Of a stretch of 64,000 nt of DNA, positions 25,059 through 35,065 are shown piece after piece. The notes beneath the pieces were generated by a model. The model searched no databases and was not told where the DNA came from. It saw only the letters and a program-made list of their open reading frames with translations. The position numbers were made by a program, and so were the translations under genes. The stretch is from Cognataquiflexum rubidum (GTDB taxonomy: Bacteria; Bacteroidota; Bacteroidia; Cytophagales; Cyclobacteriaceae): positions 1-64,000 of the forward strand of contig NZ_JAKZAL010000025.1 in NCBI RefSeq assembly GCF_022538115.1, written 5' to 3'. Each line of letters opens with the position of its first letter. The first letter of the stretch is position 1.

Positions 25059-28039
25059 TGAAGACCTCTCCGACCATACCAAAAAATCCCATTCTAGCCC
25101 ATTCCTTGGACTTTGAGCGGCTACGTCAGGAAGGATTGGGCCATATCGAAAAACTGTCAAGCAATATCTGGACGGATTATAACAGCCATGATCCTGGGAT
25201 AACCATCTTGGAGGCGCTGTGCTATGCCATCACAGAACTCGGGTACAGGTCCCATTTTGAAATCAAAGACCTCATAACCCAAGCTACCGGACAGACTTTT
25301 TTCACGGCCAGGCAGATCTTGACATCTGCGCCTTTGACGATTACAGACTATAGAAAACTGTTGGTAGACATCCCCGGAATCAACAATGCCTGGCTTTTTA
25401 CCGACGCAAAACAGGAAGTCCCCATTTTCCTCAATTGCAAGGAGGACAAACTACAGTACGGAAAAACAGATCAGAAATTAGTATTAAAGGGCCTTTATTC
25501 GGTCTTGTTGGATCTTTCCATTGACCTCGAACTCGGAGATCTCAATACCGGCGACATTGAATTGGAAAACATCCCCTTTGCTTTTTCTACCATGGTCGAT
25601 ATGGAAGCCGGCGAGTTTCAACTCAAATTTGAACTGCCAAGTATCAAAGAGGTAAACAAAAAAATTCTGACTGAGGATACTTCCACTTTTACTATTGAAA
25701 AAAATTCTTCTAAGAATTGGTTCTATCATTTCAAAATCGAATTGCCGGATGGAGAAATCGTGGAGATTCCATTTAAAGTGAGCATCCCAAAAAACCCATC
25801 CAAAGGAAAAATTCTTGACAGCCATGTGGCTTTTATTTTGCAGGACATTCCATTTGCAACCTTGATTCTGGAAAGCTATTTGGAAAAAATATCCAAAGCC
25901 GATACTATCCTCAAAAACGCCATCAAGACCCTCCTTAAAAACAGAAACCTGTGCGAGGATTTTGTAAGCGTAGAACCGATAGATTCTGAGGAAATCGCAT
26001 TTTGCTTTGATGTCGATGTCACCGCAGATACCGATATCGAGCAAGTGCAGGCTGAGATTTACTACACCATTGAGAATTACCTCAATCCTCCGGTTTCATT
26101 TTTTACCCTCAAAGAAATGACGGAAAAAGGCGTTCCGACGGAAGAGATTTTTGAAGGACCTAGACTGGCACATGGCTTTATCGATACCGAAGAAATAGAA
26201 AAAGCACAGCTGAGATCGGTCATCTATGCTTCCGATATCATCAATTTACTGATGGATATCAAGGGAATAAAGGGGATCAGAAATTTTCTGATGACGAAAT
26301 ATGATAGCGATGGAAAGCCGGTCGCCGGTCAAAAAGGAATCTCTTGGTGCATGCCTGTAGGTTCCTTGCACAAGCCTGTGATGAGTACAGGTTTCTCAAA
26401 AATCCTTTTTTTCAAAGATGGTTTTCCGTTTTTGTCCCAATATGAAGAAGTTCGGGATACCGTTCAGTTGCTTCATGCCCAAAGGTCCATCGGAAAGTTG
26501 GTTCCCACTTTTGCCGATCTCCCTGTTCCCAAAGGAAAACAAAGAGATACCATGAGCTATTGGCCGGTCCAATACGACTTGCCGATGGTCTATGGCGTAG
26601 GGGAATTTGGACTTCCCTCGCATGCAGACAACCTCCGAAAAGCACAGCAGCAGCAGCTGAAAGGGTATCTGATGTTTTTTGAGCAGCTCTTGGCCGATTT
26701 TAATTCCCAGCTTTCCAATGCCAAGAGTCTCTTTTCTACCGACGAAATCAGGCAAACCTATTTTGCCCAATACCTTGGAAGCATCCGGGAAATCGATGGT
26801 GTCCTTCACACAGATTTGGAAAAAGCCATAGCCAACGATCCTCTCGATCCTGTGAGTCAGGCTTTATGGCAAAGACTTTACGAAAATCAAAACCTGTTTT
26901 TTGAGAGAAGAAACAGGTTTCTGGACCATCTTCTTGCCCGGTTTGCAGAGTCCTTCAATGACTATGCCCTACTCATGTATCAGATCAACCTCGATAACAT
27001 CAGTCTTGAAAAAATCGAACCTCAGGAAATCATCGACATCAAAATCCGGACCCTTCAAGCCTATCCCGAAATCAGCTATTCCAGGTCCTTGGCATTCAAT
27101 TATTTTCCACAGGATGAAAATTTTGAACTTGATGAAACCAGGCTTTGGGATACCGATAATGTGTCCGGACTGGAAAAACGAATCAGCCATTTGACCGGAA
27201 TCAGTGATTTTTCAAGACGGTTTCTGTATTGTATCAAAAATGTTGAGATCATTTGCGAGGAAAAAGAAGTCGGAGAAACAATCCACTGTATGCATTCATT
27301 TTCCCTGACTTCCAGAAACGGAGTCAGACTCGTTTCCAAGAAATTTGAGGACAAAGCACAAGCTGAAGCGGTATTGACTGAAGTGATGGAATTGGGAACC
27401 AACCCTGAAAATTACCACTATACCACCAAAAAAATTAAGCTCAAAAAGCAGAATGTGATCATTCTTGAAAGTGAAAAGACATTTCCAACCGAAGGAGATG
27501 CCCTTGCCATCATACAGGATATCACCGAAGAAATGGCCATGGACTGTGATGACCCGGAGGGCTTTCACCTGATTGAGCACCTACTTTTGAGACCCAAAAG
27601 CAAGAATTTCAAATTGATGGAAGTCTGTCTGCAGGATTGTGACTGTCCCTGTGAACAGGACATTTATTCCTTCAGGGCTTCGGTGGTATTGCCTCATTGG
27701 CCCATGCATTTCGATGACATGGCCTTTCGTCAGTACTTCGAAAAGAAAATCCGGGAGGAAGCCCCGGCCCATGTCCAACTGAAAATCTGTTGGGTCAGCA
27801 ATGAGAAGCTCCGGGAATTTGAATCAAGTTATAACACCTGGATCAAAGAACTGGCAACTTTCAAAGCGACAGGAAATAACCATGCAACGTATCAGGAGGC
27901 CAATGACAGGATGCTGTCAATATTGGCAAAACTCAACTCTGTGTATCCAAAGGCCACGCTCCACGACTGTGAAGAAAGTGATGCCGACAAAAACCCGGTC
28001 ATGCTGGGCAAAACCATTTTAGGAACTCAAAAATTATAA
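25058..28039 (+). CDS. Large baseplate protein (Afp12/Pvc12-like)
   Basis: 993 residues. It opens with a conserved eCIS phrase, LSSNIWTDYNSHDPGITILEALCYAITELGYR (about residues 37-68). Near the C-terminus it has the baseplate motif LPHWPMHFDDMAFRQYFEKKIREEAPAHVQLKICWV, preceded by a Cys cluster CLQDCDCPCEQD (about 860). The family partners Afp11 in the wedge. It overlaps the preceding gene by one base and is followed after 2 bases by the PKD protein gene. Function is assigned from family and order; the exact ring position is not known. Confidence 0.9.
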   Translation: MKTSPTIPKNPILAHSLDFERLRQEGLGHIEKLSSNIWTDYNSHDPGITILEALCYAITELGYRSHFEIKDLITQATGQTFFTARQILTSAPLTITDYRKLLVDIPGINNAWLFTDAKQEVPIFLNCKEDKLQYGKTDQKLVLKGLYSVLLDLSIDLELGDLNTGDIELENIPFAFSTMVDMEAGEFQLKFELPSIKEVNKKILTEDTSTFTIEKNSSKNWFYHFKIELPDGEIVEIPFKVSIPKNPSKGKILDSHVAFILQDIPFATLILESYLEKISKADTILKNAIKTLLKNRNLCEDFVSVEPIDSEEIAFCFDVDVTADTDIEQVQAEIYYTIENYLNPPVSFFTLKEMTEKGVPTEEIFEGPRLAHGFIDTEEIEKAQLRSVIYASDIINLLMDIKGIKGIRNFLMTKYDSDGKPVAGQKGISWCMPVGSLHKPVMSTGFSKILFFKDGFPFLSQYEEVRDTVQLLHAQRSIGKLVPTFADLPVPKGKQRDTMSYWPVQYDLPMVYGVGEFGLPSHADNLRKAQQQQLKGYLMFFEQLLADFNSQLSNAKSLFSTDEIRQTYFAQYLGSIREIDGVLHTDLEKAIANDPLDPVSQALWQRLYENQNLFFERRNRFLDHLLARFAESFNDYALLMYQINLDNISLEKIEPQEIIDIKIRTLQAYPEISYSRSLAFNYFPQDENFELDETRLWDTDNVSGLEKRISHLTGISDFSRRFLYCIKNVEIICEEKEVGETIHCMHSFSLTSRNGVRLVSKKFEDKAQAEAVLTEVMELGTNPENYHYTTKKIKLKKQNVIILESEKTFPTEGDALAIIQDITEEMAMDCDDPEGFHLIEHLLLRPKSKNFKLMEVCLQDCDCPCEQDIYSFRASVVLPHWPMHFDDMAFRQYFEKKIREEAPAHVQLKICWVSNEKLREFESSYNTWIKELATFKATGNNHATYQEANDRMLSILAKLNSVYPKATLHDCEESDADKNPVMLGKTILGTQKL

Positions 28040-28041
28040 TC

Positions 28042-31000
28042 ATGCAGCCTTTACAATCATACCCCGTTTTTGAAGCTGATCAGGTGCTGTCCAATGGACA
28101 CCTGAACAACTTGTTGAACTACCTGGAGCAGCAGGAAAGGCTGACGCGTATCAAGCTCGTGGGCAGAGGTATCGTCTGCGGATTGGAAATCAACACTTCC
28201 AATGCTGCCATCAATATCAGTAAGGGCTGCGGATTGACTTCCCAAGGATACCTGATGCAGTTGTGTGATACCAACTACACCCATTTTATCTCCTATTCAC
28301 CGCCGGTTCTTCCAAATGACCTGTATTTTTTGACCCAATGTGGCGAAGAAAACCGGGACAAAGTTCCTTACTATGGTTCCAAGGATATCCTCCAACTCAT
28401 CCCTGACAGCGACAAAGAAACTGAAGGGAAAAAGTCAATAAGTACTATTAATAAACAAGATTATGCCGTTGTCTTATTTCTTGAAGCCGAACAGATAAAC
28501 CTCAAAAACTGTGACACGCAGGATTGTAATGACAAAGGCAGCAGAATGGACTTCATTCTCAGGGTTCTTTTGGTCAAAAAGTCACTTTTCGATTCCAGCA
28601 AGGCCATTACTTTCAATTCCATTCTTCTGAAGCGCTTCAATGTCCCTGTTGCAGATATGAAAACGGCTGAGGATATTTTCAACGGTTTTCTCGCGATCAC
28701 AGATGACAGTACCCTGACCAAGCTTTCCGAAAACCTCATCCGAAGTTGGGACAGGTTTGCAGTTCCTCTTGGGCTTCCTGCTGAAAATCCATTGAAAGGG
28801 TTAAACCTGATAGCTGTCAAAAAGAAGCTGTCCGGCAAAACAGGCCAAAGGATTTTTGTGCAGTATTTCTATGATTTTGTGGACGACCTGCTCAAAGCCT
28901 ACATTGAATTCAGGGCAAAAATGAGAGAGGTTTTTGGTGAATGCTGTGCGGACGAAATGGATTATCCCATGCACCTGACCTTGGGATTGGCAAGTGAAAA
29001 TACCATTCTGGGAAAAAGGAATACCCACAGACACTATTTTGAATCCTCTCCGATATTAAATGGACAGGGGAATAATGCTGACGAAGCCATCTTACTTTTG
29101 GAAAGATTGGTGGCCATGGTCAGGGGATTTATCGGGGATAAACTTCAGACCAACGAACCCATCACCATTACCCCTAATACTTTGGGATATGATTTTATCA
29201 GCTACAGAGCCATTCCTTATTATTATGATTGGAAAGCGGTCAATCCTGTATGGTATTTTAGCAGAAGTTATTCGGGCAATCAAAGGTTTAATTTGGGATA
29301 CCGTGCCGCACAACAAACCGATGCTCCGGAACCGATCAAAAATCCGCTTTTGTATGACCTCGAAAGGTATAATGCATTCAGGATTGAAGGCCATATCGGA
29401 AAAAATTACCGAACCGCCTTGACAGAAATCATCCGCCAAAAGCAACGGTTCAACCTTCCTTTTGATGTTTTGGCGCTCAATGCCATCGACCTGTCGGCAA
29501 TATTGAACGGCAAAGAAATCCGTTGCCATGTGGAAGACCTGGAATCTGACTACAGAGTGATGATCACCGGCATCGTCTGTCAGTTGCAGCAAATCATGGC
29601 CTATGTCGGTAATCTCCGCCCCAAAAGAACCATCGAACCAAATAGAGAACTGGGTGGATTGACCTTGAAAAGGGGTTTTAACATATCCAAAAATCTGGTG
29701 GATATGCAAAAAACCATCAAAGCTGACCTTTCTAAAAACCAAGCTATCAGTATTTCCAATGGAGACATCATCAAAAATCTTGCATTACGGGATGTCGAAC
29801 CTGGTGAAAAGCTCGCAGATTTTGTGGCAAAAGATGTTTCGAATTTTATCGTTGACCAAAAAGTATTTTTTGAACACATCATCAGGCAACCGGATTTGTT
29901 GTTGATTTTCCTGCAGCAATTGGCAGAAATAGTGAAGTACCTGCTTTCCTTCGATTTGGACAAATTCGATGAAGATGCATACAATAAATTGTGGACTCCC
30001 TATTCCAAAACCGTTGCCAGCCTGATCAAAGAAGCTACAAACTCTGAAAATGAAGAGATCAAGAGGTATTTCTCCCCAAGCAACAATGAACTGCTTTTCA
30101 AATGTGCCAATGAAAAACTCTTTGCCTTGAAGGAAGAATACCTCAAAAGGTTGGAGCAATACCATGCCGCCATCAATTTCAATGAGTATTTCAAAAAACA
30201 TCCGGGATTGGAACATAAGGCCGGTGTGACCAAAGGGGGCACTTTCATCTTGGTATATAACGGTGAAGTAGAAAGAGTTTTGACTTTGCCGGAATTGGCT
30301 AATCCAAACTTAAACCTTGACTTATTTACTAGAAATAATCTGACAAACTTGTTGGCAAAAGAGAGTCTGGCAATAAAATCAGAACCTCAAAAAGCCAGTA
30401 TTTCTACAAACATTGGAAAAGATGTAAAAGAACTTGCCATCACCGCAAAACGCACAGAGTTTGAATTTGCCTCTGACCTGATCAAAAAACTGAATCTCGG
30501 AGACGCAGCCAAAAGTGTACTTGATGCACTCAATATCAGGGACAATGAAATCCGGGATCAGGCTACTCCGATCGCCAAGGGAACGGTGATAGCTGATTTT
30601 TATCTTCCATATCTCTGTTGCAGTGACTGTCCACCGATCGCTTATGTGATCCCTGAAGAAAAAAAACCTGAAAATAAAGGGCCTGTAGCCAATGCCGGTC
30701 CCGATCAGACCATAACTATTGTTGAATCAGCCACGGTTACTTTGAATGGGTCTGCATCCACAGATGCAGATGGGACCATAATTGAATTTTTATGGACCCA
30801 ACAAAGCGGCCCATCAGCAGTCATCATCACACCCGATCAGGTACAGACCATTATTCAGTTCCAAAATCCGGGGCAATATGTTTTTGCGCTGAAAGTGACT
30901 GATGACAAAGGTGCTTCTGCCCAAGACACTGTAACCATTATTGTAAATCCTCCTGCAAATAACCCTCCTGTTGCAAACGCCGGACCGGATCAGGATATTG

Positions 31001-32142
31001 ACTTTAATCCATCAACACCGGTGACTACTTTTTTGAATGGATCGGGATCGACGGATGGAGATGGCTCGATCGTAGTATTTTCTTGGTCTCAGCAGAGCGG
31101 TCCATCGGCCGTCATCAATACACCTGATCAGGTTCAGACCAGAGTGCTTTTCCGGTCTCCCGGTCAATATGTATTTGTGCTCAAGGTAACCGATGACAGA
31201 GGTGCCGATGCCGAAGACAGTGTTACCATCACCGTAGTGGCTCCCCAAAACAATCCTCCAGTAGCAGAGGCAGGCGAGAACCAGTCTGTTTTGGTTCCAA
31301 ATCCAAACACTCCTGCAACTGTTATTTTGGATGGAAGTAATTCCACCGATCCTGAGGGAAATGCGCTTGATTTCATTTGGACATTTGAAGGAGGGCCAAT
31401 GAATCCTTCAATCACCGATCCGAATCTGGTGCAGACAACTGTGACCGGACTTTTGGCAGGGATATACAAATTCGGGCTGAAAGTGACGGATACGGGCGGG
31501 AACAGTTCCAGTGATTCGGTCGAGGTAAGCGTTGCTGTCAGGGATGGAGGAGATGATATCTTGATAAAAACCTGCGGACCAATCAGGGAGATAATCAAAG
31601 CCTTTGAGACATTTGACAATACTGATTCCAATGACCTGTTTAAAAGGTTCATCGAAATTTATTCCCCTTATGGACAGATAAAGGAGTTCTTTACTTTGAT
31701 GAGACAAATAGCAGGAGAAACGACAGACAAACAGATTGAATTCTTTGTCAGTGAATTTGTCAATACCGGATTGCTTTCTCAATTCGTGGAATGGCTACAG
31801 CAATTGCACGATGTAATTTTGAAATTTAGAGAACTCAGAAGTTTGGCTTTTGAGCTTTACCGGATCTTGAATCTCTTGGCGACATATATAGTCTGTATCC
31901 AAAAAGAGGATTTTGATCAGGCAAAAATCCCGATGGAAAATATCTTTTCATTCATAGAGGAGCATGCTATGGTGTGGGCATCCATGCGGGGAACCGGCGC
32001 ATTTGGGCGAATAGAAACCCAGCTTGTCCTTAGGATTGCCAATGATATAGGTGCGGCCATAGCCCAGACAGAGGAAAATGGGGAAGTGAGCACCAAACCA
32101 AAATATTTAGAACGACTTCAGAAAATCGGGAATATCATCTGA
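28042..32142 (+). CDS. 1366-residue eCIS protein with three PKD domains, candidate fibre or outer-shell protein
   Basis: Residues 1-870 are an eCIS-type domain with no recognised fold; it begins QSYPVFEADQVLSNGHLNNLLNYLEQQERLTR, a phrase seen in Bacteroidota eCIS baseplate-associated proteins, and ends with a CCSDC cluster (about 858-862). Three tandem PKD/Ig-like domains follow at about 880-970, 973-1070 and 1071-1168, each with PVA-AGPDQ at the start, DG-I-FSW-Q-SGP in the middle and LKVTDDxGA near the end. A helical C-terminal part (1170-1366) has no match. The gene sits where Afp has its fibre gene (Afp13). PKD domains commonly bind surface glycans or proteins, so a receptor-binding or shell role is inferred. 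Confidence 0.85.
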   Translation: MQPLQSYPVFEADQVLSNGHLNNLLNYLEQQERLTRIKLVGRGIVCGLEINTSNAAINISKGCGLTSQGYLMQLCDTNYTHFISYSPPVLPNDLYFLTQCGEENRDKVPYYGSKDILQLIPDSDKETEGKKSISTINKQDYAVVLFLEAEQINLKNCDTQDCNDKGSRMDFILRVLLVKKSLFDSSKAITFNSILLKRFNVPVADMKTAEDIFNGFLAITDDSTLTKLSENLIRSWDRFAVPLGLPAENPLKGLNLIAVKKKLSGKTGQRIFVQYFYDFVDDLLKAYIEFRAKMREVFGECCADEMDYPMHLTLGLASENTILGKRNTHRHYFESSPILNGQGNNADEAILLLERLVAMVRGFIGDKLQTNEPITITPNTLGYDFISYRAIPYYYDWKAVNPVWYFSRSYSGNQRFNLGYRAAQQTDAPEPIKNPLLYDLERYNAFRIEGHIGKNYRTALTEIIRQKQRFNLPFDVLALNAIDLSAILNGKEIRCHVEDLESDYRVMITGIVCQLQQIMAYVGNLRPKRTIEPNRELGGLTLKRGFNISKNLVDMQKTIKADLSKNQAISISNGDIIKNLALRDVEPGEKLADFVAKDVSNFIVDQKVFFEHIIRQPDLLLIFLQQLAEIVKYLLSFDLDKFDEDAYNKLWTPYSKTVASLIKEATNSENEEIKRYFSPSNNELLFKCANEKLFALKEEYLKRLEQYHAAINFNEYFKKHPGLEHKAGVTKGGTFILVYNGEVERVLTLPELANPNLNLDLFTRNNLTNLLAKESLAIKSEPQKASISTNIGKDVKELAITAKRTEFEFASDLIKKLNLGDAAKSVLDALNIRDNEIRDQATPIAKGTVIADFYLPYLCCSDCPPIAYVIPEEKKPENKGPVANAGPDQTITIVESATVTLNGSASTDADGTIIEFLWTQQSGPSAVIITPDQVQTIIQFQNPGQYVFALKVTDDKGASAQDTVTIIVNPPANNPPVANAGPDQDIDFNPSTPVTTFLNGSGSTDGDGSIVVFSWSQQSGPSAVINTPDQVQTRVLFRSPGQYVFVLKVTDDRGADAEDSVTITVVAPQNNPPVAEAGENQSVLVPNPNTPATVILDGSNSTDPEGNALDFIWTFEGGPMNPSITDPNLVQTTVTGLLAGIYKFGLKVTDTGGNSSSDSVEVSVAVRDGGDDILIKTCGPIREIIKAFETFDNTDSNDLFKRFIEIYSPYGQIKEFFTLMRQIAGETTDKQIEFFVSEFVNTGLLSQFVEWLQQLHDVILKFRELRSLAFELYRILNLLATYIVCIQKEDFDQAKIPMENIFSFIEEHAMVWASMRGTGAFGRIETQLVLRIANDIGAAIAQTEENGEVSTKPKYLERLQKIGNII

Positions 32143-32153
32143 TTTGAAATACC

Positions 32154-33704
32154 ATGTCCGAAATCCAAAACCATAAAATCCATACAGCTTCCCTTCAGGT
32201 AGATTTTGAAGGGTTGGAAGAAGGATTGGGAGTGCAGGACAGTCTTGGTTTGTTGTTTTACGAAAAAATAAAACCTGCTTTAGAAAAAACTTTTGACAAT
32301 TATGGAGATCCAAAAGCCACTATTGTCTTTGATAAACTTGAACTGGATTGTGGACATATTTCATATGAAAACTGGGAAGAGAACCTGGTAAAACAGGTTT
32401 TAATACAACTTGATGAAAATTTAAAGTCAGTATCAAAAGAGAAAAATGAAATCATTCCTGTTGGAAAAAAGGCTGAAGAAGTTTTTATCCATTTTCTTAA
32501 AAAAGGATATTTCCCTTGGAACAGTCCTTTTGCAAATCCTAGAGATTTGGAAGATTCGGTGGTTTTGGAACCTCCATTTTTAGAAAAACTCAGGTTTGTT
32601 TTTCTTAAGTCTCCGGCACTTCAAGAGCGTTTCTTTCATGCTTTTAGCTCCGATTTCATTTCAAAAGTGGTTTCAGGATGGAGTCTAAAATTACATCCTG
32701 ATGTAACCAATTTGGTTTCTTTTCTAGATGGAGCCAATCTCCAAGAAGAATTATTTCAAGTATTGGTTCGTATTGATCCCGAGAAAAAACCATTTTCCTT
32801 AACCCACTTTCTTGAAAATCTGATCACCAATTTCTCTTTGGAAAATTTGACATATTTGGGAGAGTACTTGGCCAGAGAAGTTGATACGGGGAAGGAACTA
32901 AGAAAAGAAATGAAGACGTTGGTTCTTGAAACCAATCCACCCGAATTGCAAAGAAAGATTCCCCATCTAATGCAAAGTATCCAGAAAAGAAATCCTTCAT
33001 TTTGGAAAGAAGTAGGCTTTTCACTTGAGGAAGTAGAATTTCTAAAAGGTGAATTCCTGCAGAAGAAAATAGGAAAACATAATTCAAAGCCATTAAACCA
33101 AAAGGACTTCCCCAAATCACAGCCTGATCCAAGACCAATGAAAAGACCAAATCCATCCCCCAATCAATTGGGATCAAAAGAACAGGAAGATCAGGAAATA
33201 AAAGAAGGAATATTTGTGGAAAATGCAGGTTTGGTTCTTTTGCATCCATTTTTGGCCGGACTCTTCGGCAACCTACAACTGACAGAAAACGGAAAGTTTG
33301 TGGCAGAATCCGACCAATCATTGGCTGCAAGGATGCTCCAATTTTTGGTATTTGGAGAAAATGAACTTTCAGAAAATTTCTACCCTCTCAATAAAATCCT
33401 TTGCGGGATGGGCGTTTCTCAAGTTTTGGGAGTGGAAATTGACATCAGTCAGGAGTTCAAAATTGAAGGTGAAGAATTGCTTCAGGCAGTAATTGGGCAT
33501 TGGTCTTTCTTGAAAAACACAAGTATTGACGGTTTACGGGAAACTTTCCTGCAACGCAACGGCAAAATCAGCCGGGTAGAAAAAGGGTGGAAACTCCAGG
33601 TAGAACGAAAAACGGTAGATGTGCTTTTGGCCAAGCTGCCTTGGGGACTCGGTATCATCAAACTGCCTTGGATGAATGACATGATGTTTGTCGAATGGGA
33701 ATAA
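32154..33704 (+). CDS. Contractile injection system tape-measure protein (CIS_TMP, Afp14/Pvc14 type)
   Basis: 516 residues. The N-terminus HTASLQVDFEGLEEGLGVQD ... LLFYEKIKPALEKTFDNYGD and the C-terminal module ENAGLVLLHPFLAGLF ... SDQSLAARMLQFLVFGE ... ENFYPLNKILCGM define the family. The linker at about 300-350 is Pro/Lys/Gln-rich. It is short for a tape measure, which predicts a short particle if length is set by this protein. It follows the PKD gene by 11 bases and precedes the ATPase by 13. Confidence 0.93.
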   Translation: MSEIQNHKIHTASLQVDFEGLEEGLGVQDSLGLLFYEKIKPALEKTFDNYGDPKATIVFDKLELDCGHISYENWEENLVKQVLIQLDENLKSVSKEKNEIIPVGKKAEEVFIHFLKKGYFPWNSPFANPRDLEDSVVLEPPFLEKLRFVFLKSPALQERFFHAFSSDFISKVVSGWSLKLHPDVTNLVSFLDGANLQEELFQVLVRIDPEKKPFSLTHFLENLITNFSLENLTYLGEYLAREVDTGKELRKEMKTLVLETNPPELQRKIPHLMQSIQKRNPSFWKEVGFSLEEVEFLKGEFLQKKIGKHNSKPLNQKDFPKSQPDPRPMKRPNPSPNQLGSKEQEDQEIKEGIFVENAGLVLLHPFLAGLFGNLQLTENGKFVAESDQSLAARMLQFLVFGENELSENFYPLNKILCGMGVSQVLGVEIDISQEFKIEGEELLQAVIGHWSFLKNTSIDGLRETFLQRNGKISRVEKGWKLQVERKTVDVLLAKLPWGLGIIKLPWMNDMMFVEWE

Positions 33705-33717
33705 AAATGCGCTGACT

Positions 33718-35028
33718 ATGGAGGATTTAAAAACCATCATTGAGTTTTTGGAAGTCAGTTTGAAAAACCGGCTCGACAACTTTTTCCATAGTAAAATTTT
33801 GGAAGATCAGGATTCCACAGAATTGATTTTCGACACGCAAAGCACAGTGTCTAGATTAATCAGGCATTACAACTTGAATAAAGAGAATTTGCTTTTATTG
33901 TCTGCCGCCTTGGTTCCCCATATTGTTCCAGGATTTTTTGACAAGATCATTCGGGAATACCTTCCCCAAGGCGGGGATTTTCCTGAGTTTGGCGGGGTAA
34001 AACCAGAGCAGCATAGAGGCATGGTTCCCACGGGAGAAACCATTCTTTTTTTACTGGCGGGAATGGACATTCCGCAAAGGTTGAACCAACTCTCGATCTT
34101 TGATCAATCCAATCCATTGATCAAACACCGGATCTTATCATTGGAAACTGTCAAAACCGGAGAGCCAAGATTGAGCGGAAAACTGGTCATGGACCCCGAA
34201 TACGTGGAAGTGATGACCACCGGAAAGATTTCCCTTCCCGCTTTGAGCATCAATTTTCCAGCAGAACACCTGCATTCTGAAATGACTTGGGAAGACCTTG
34301 TACTCCCGGATCAAGTCTGGCATCAGGTCAAAGAATTGCAGACTTGGCTCAAACATAAGGATACTTTACATTCAGATTGGGACCTGGGACGGAAGATCAA
34401 ACCCGGGTATAGAGCTTTGTTTTACGGTCCGCCTGGAACAGGCAAAACCATCACTGCGACACTTTTGGCAAAGTATACCGGAAAGGAAGTATTCAGGATT
34501 GACCTTTCTATGGTCGTATCCAAGTATATCGGCGAGACCGAAAAGAACCTTTCAATGCTTTTTGATAAAGCCGAAAATAAAGATTGGATCCTGTTTTTTG
34601 ATGAAGCAGATGCGCTTTTTGGAAAGCGAACCGGTGTCAGAGATGCGCATGACAAATATGCCAATCAGGAAGTTTCCTATCTGCTCCAAAGGATAGAAAG
34701 CTATAATGGCTTGGTGATTTTGGCCTCCAACTTCCGAAACAATATTGACACGGCCTTCATCAGGAGGTTCAATGCCATTATTTATTTTCCTGCACCCAAG
34801 GCAGACGACAGATTGGTTTTGTGGGAAAAATCCCTGCCAAGCCAGTTCAAAATAAGCAAAGAAAACGGACTCAGGGAAATCGCCGAAAAATACGAACTGA
34901 CCGGCTCCCACATCATCAACATCGTCCAATACCTATCTCTGACTGCCTTAGAAAGCCGGGATTTTGTATTGACCAAAGACATGATGATAAAAGGAATAAA
35001 GAGGGAAATGGAGAAGGAGGGGAAGTAG
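33718..35028 (+). CDS. eCIS AAA+ ATPase (Afp15/Pvc15 type)
   Basis: 436 residues. Single AAA+ module with Walker A GPPGTGKT at residues 237-244, Walker B LFFDEADALFG with D295-E296, sensor-1 LASNFRNNID and the arginine finger region AFIRRFNAIIYFP. The N-terminal ~200 residues form the family-specific domain. I use the ATG at 33718; an upstream TTG would start inside the tape-measure gene. In Afp and PVC the ATPase is needed for cargo loading or assembly and is not part of the particle. It has only one AAA+ domain, so it is not a ClpV-type sheath recycler. Confidence 0.95.
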   Translation: MEDLKTIIEFLEVSLKNRLDNFFHSKILEDQDSTELIFDTQSTVSRLIRHYNLNKENLLLLSAALVPHIVPGFFDKIIREYLPQGGDFPEFGGVKPEQHRGMVPTGETILFLLAGMDIPQRLNQLSIFDQSNPLIKHRILSLETVKTGEPRLSGKLVMDPEYVEVMTTGKISLPALSINFPAEHLHSEMTWEDLVLPDQVWHQVKELQTWLKHKDTLHSDWDLGRKIKPGYRALFYGPPGTGKTITATLLAKYTGKEVFRIDLSMVVSKYIGETEKNLSMLFDKAENKDWILFFDEADALFGKRTGVRDAHDKYANQEVSYLLQRIESYNGLVILASNFRNNIDTAFIRRFNAIIYFPAPKADDRLVLWEKSLPSQFKISKENGLREIAEKYELTGSHIINIVQYLSLTALESRDFVLTKDMMIKGIKREMEKEGK

Positions 35029-35065
35029 CAAGAAAGATCATCATTTACAAATAAAAACGAAGGAA

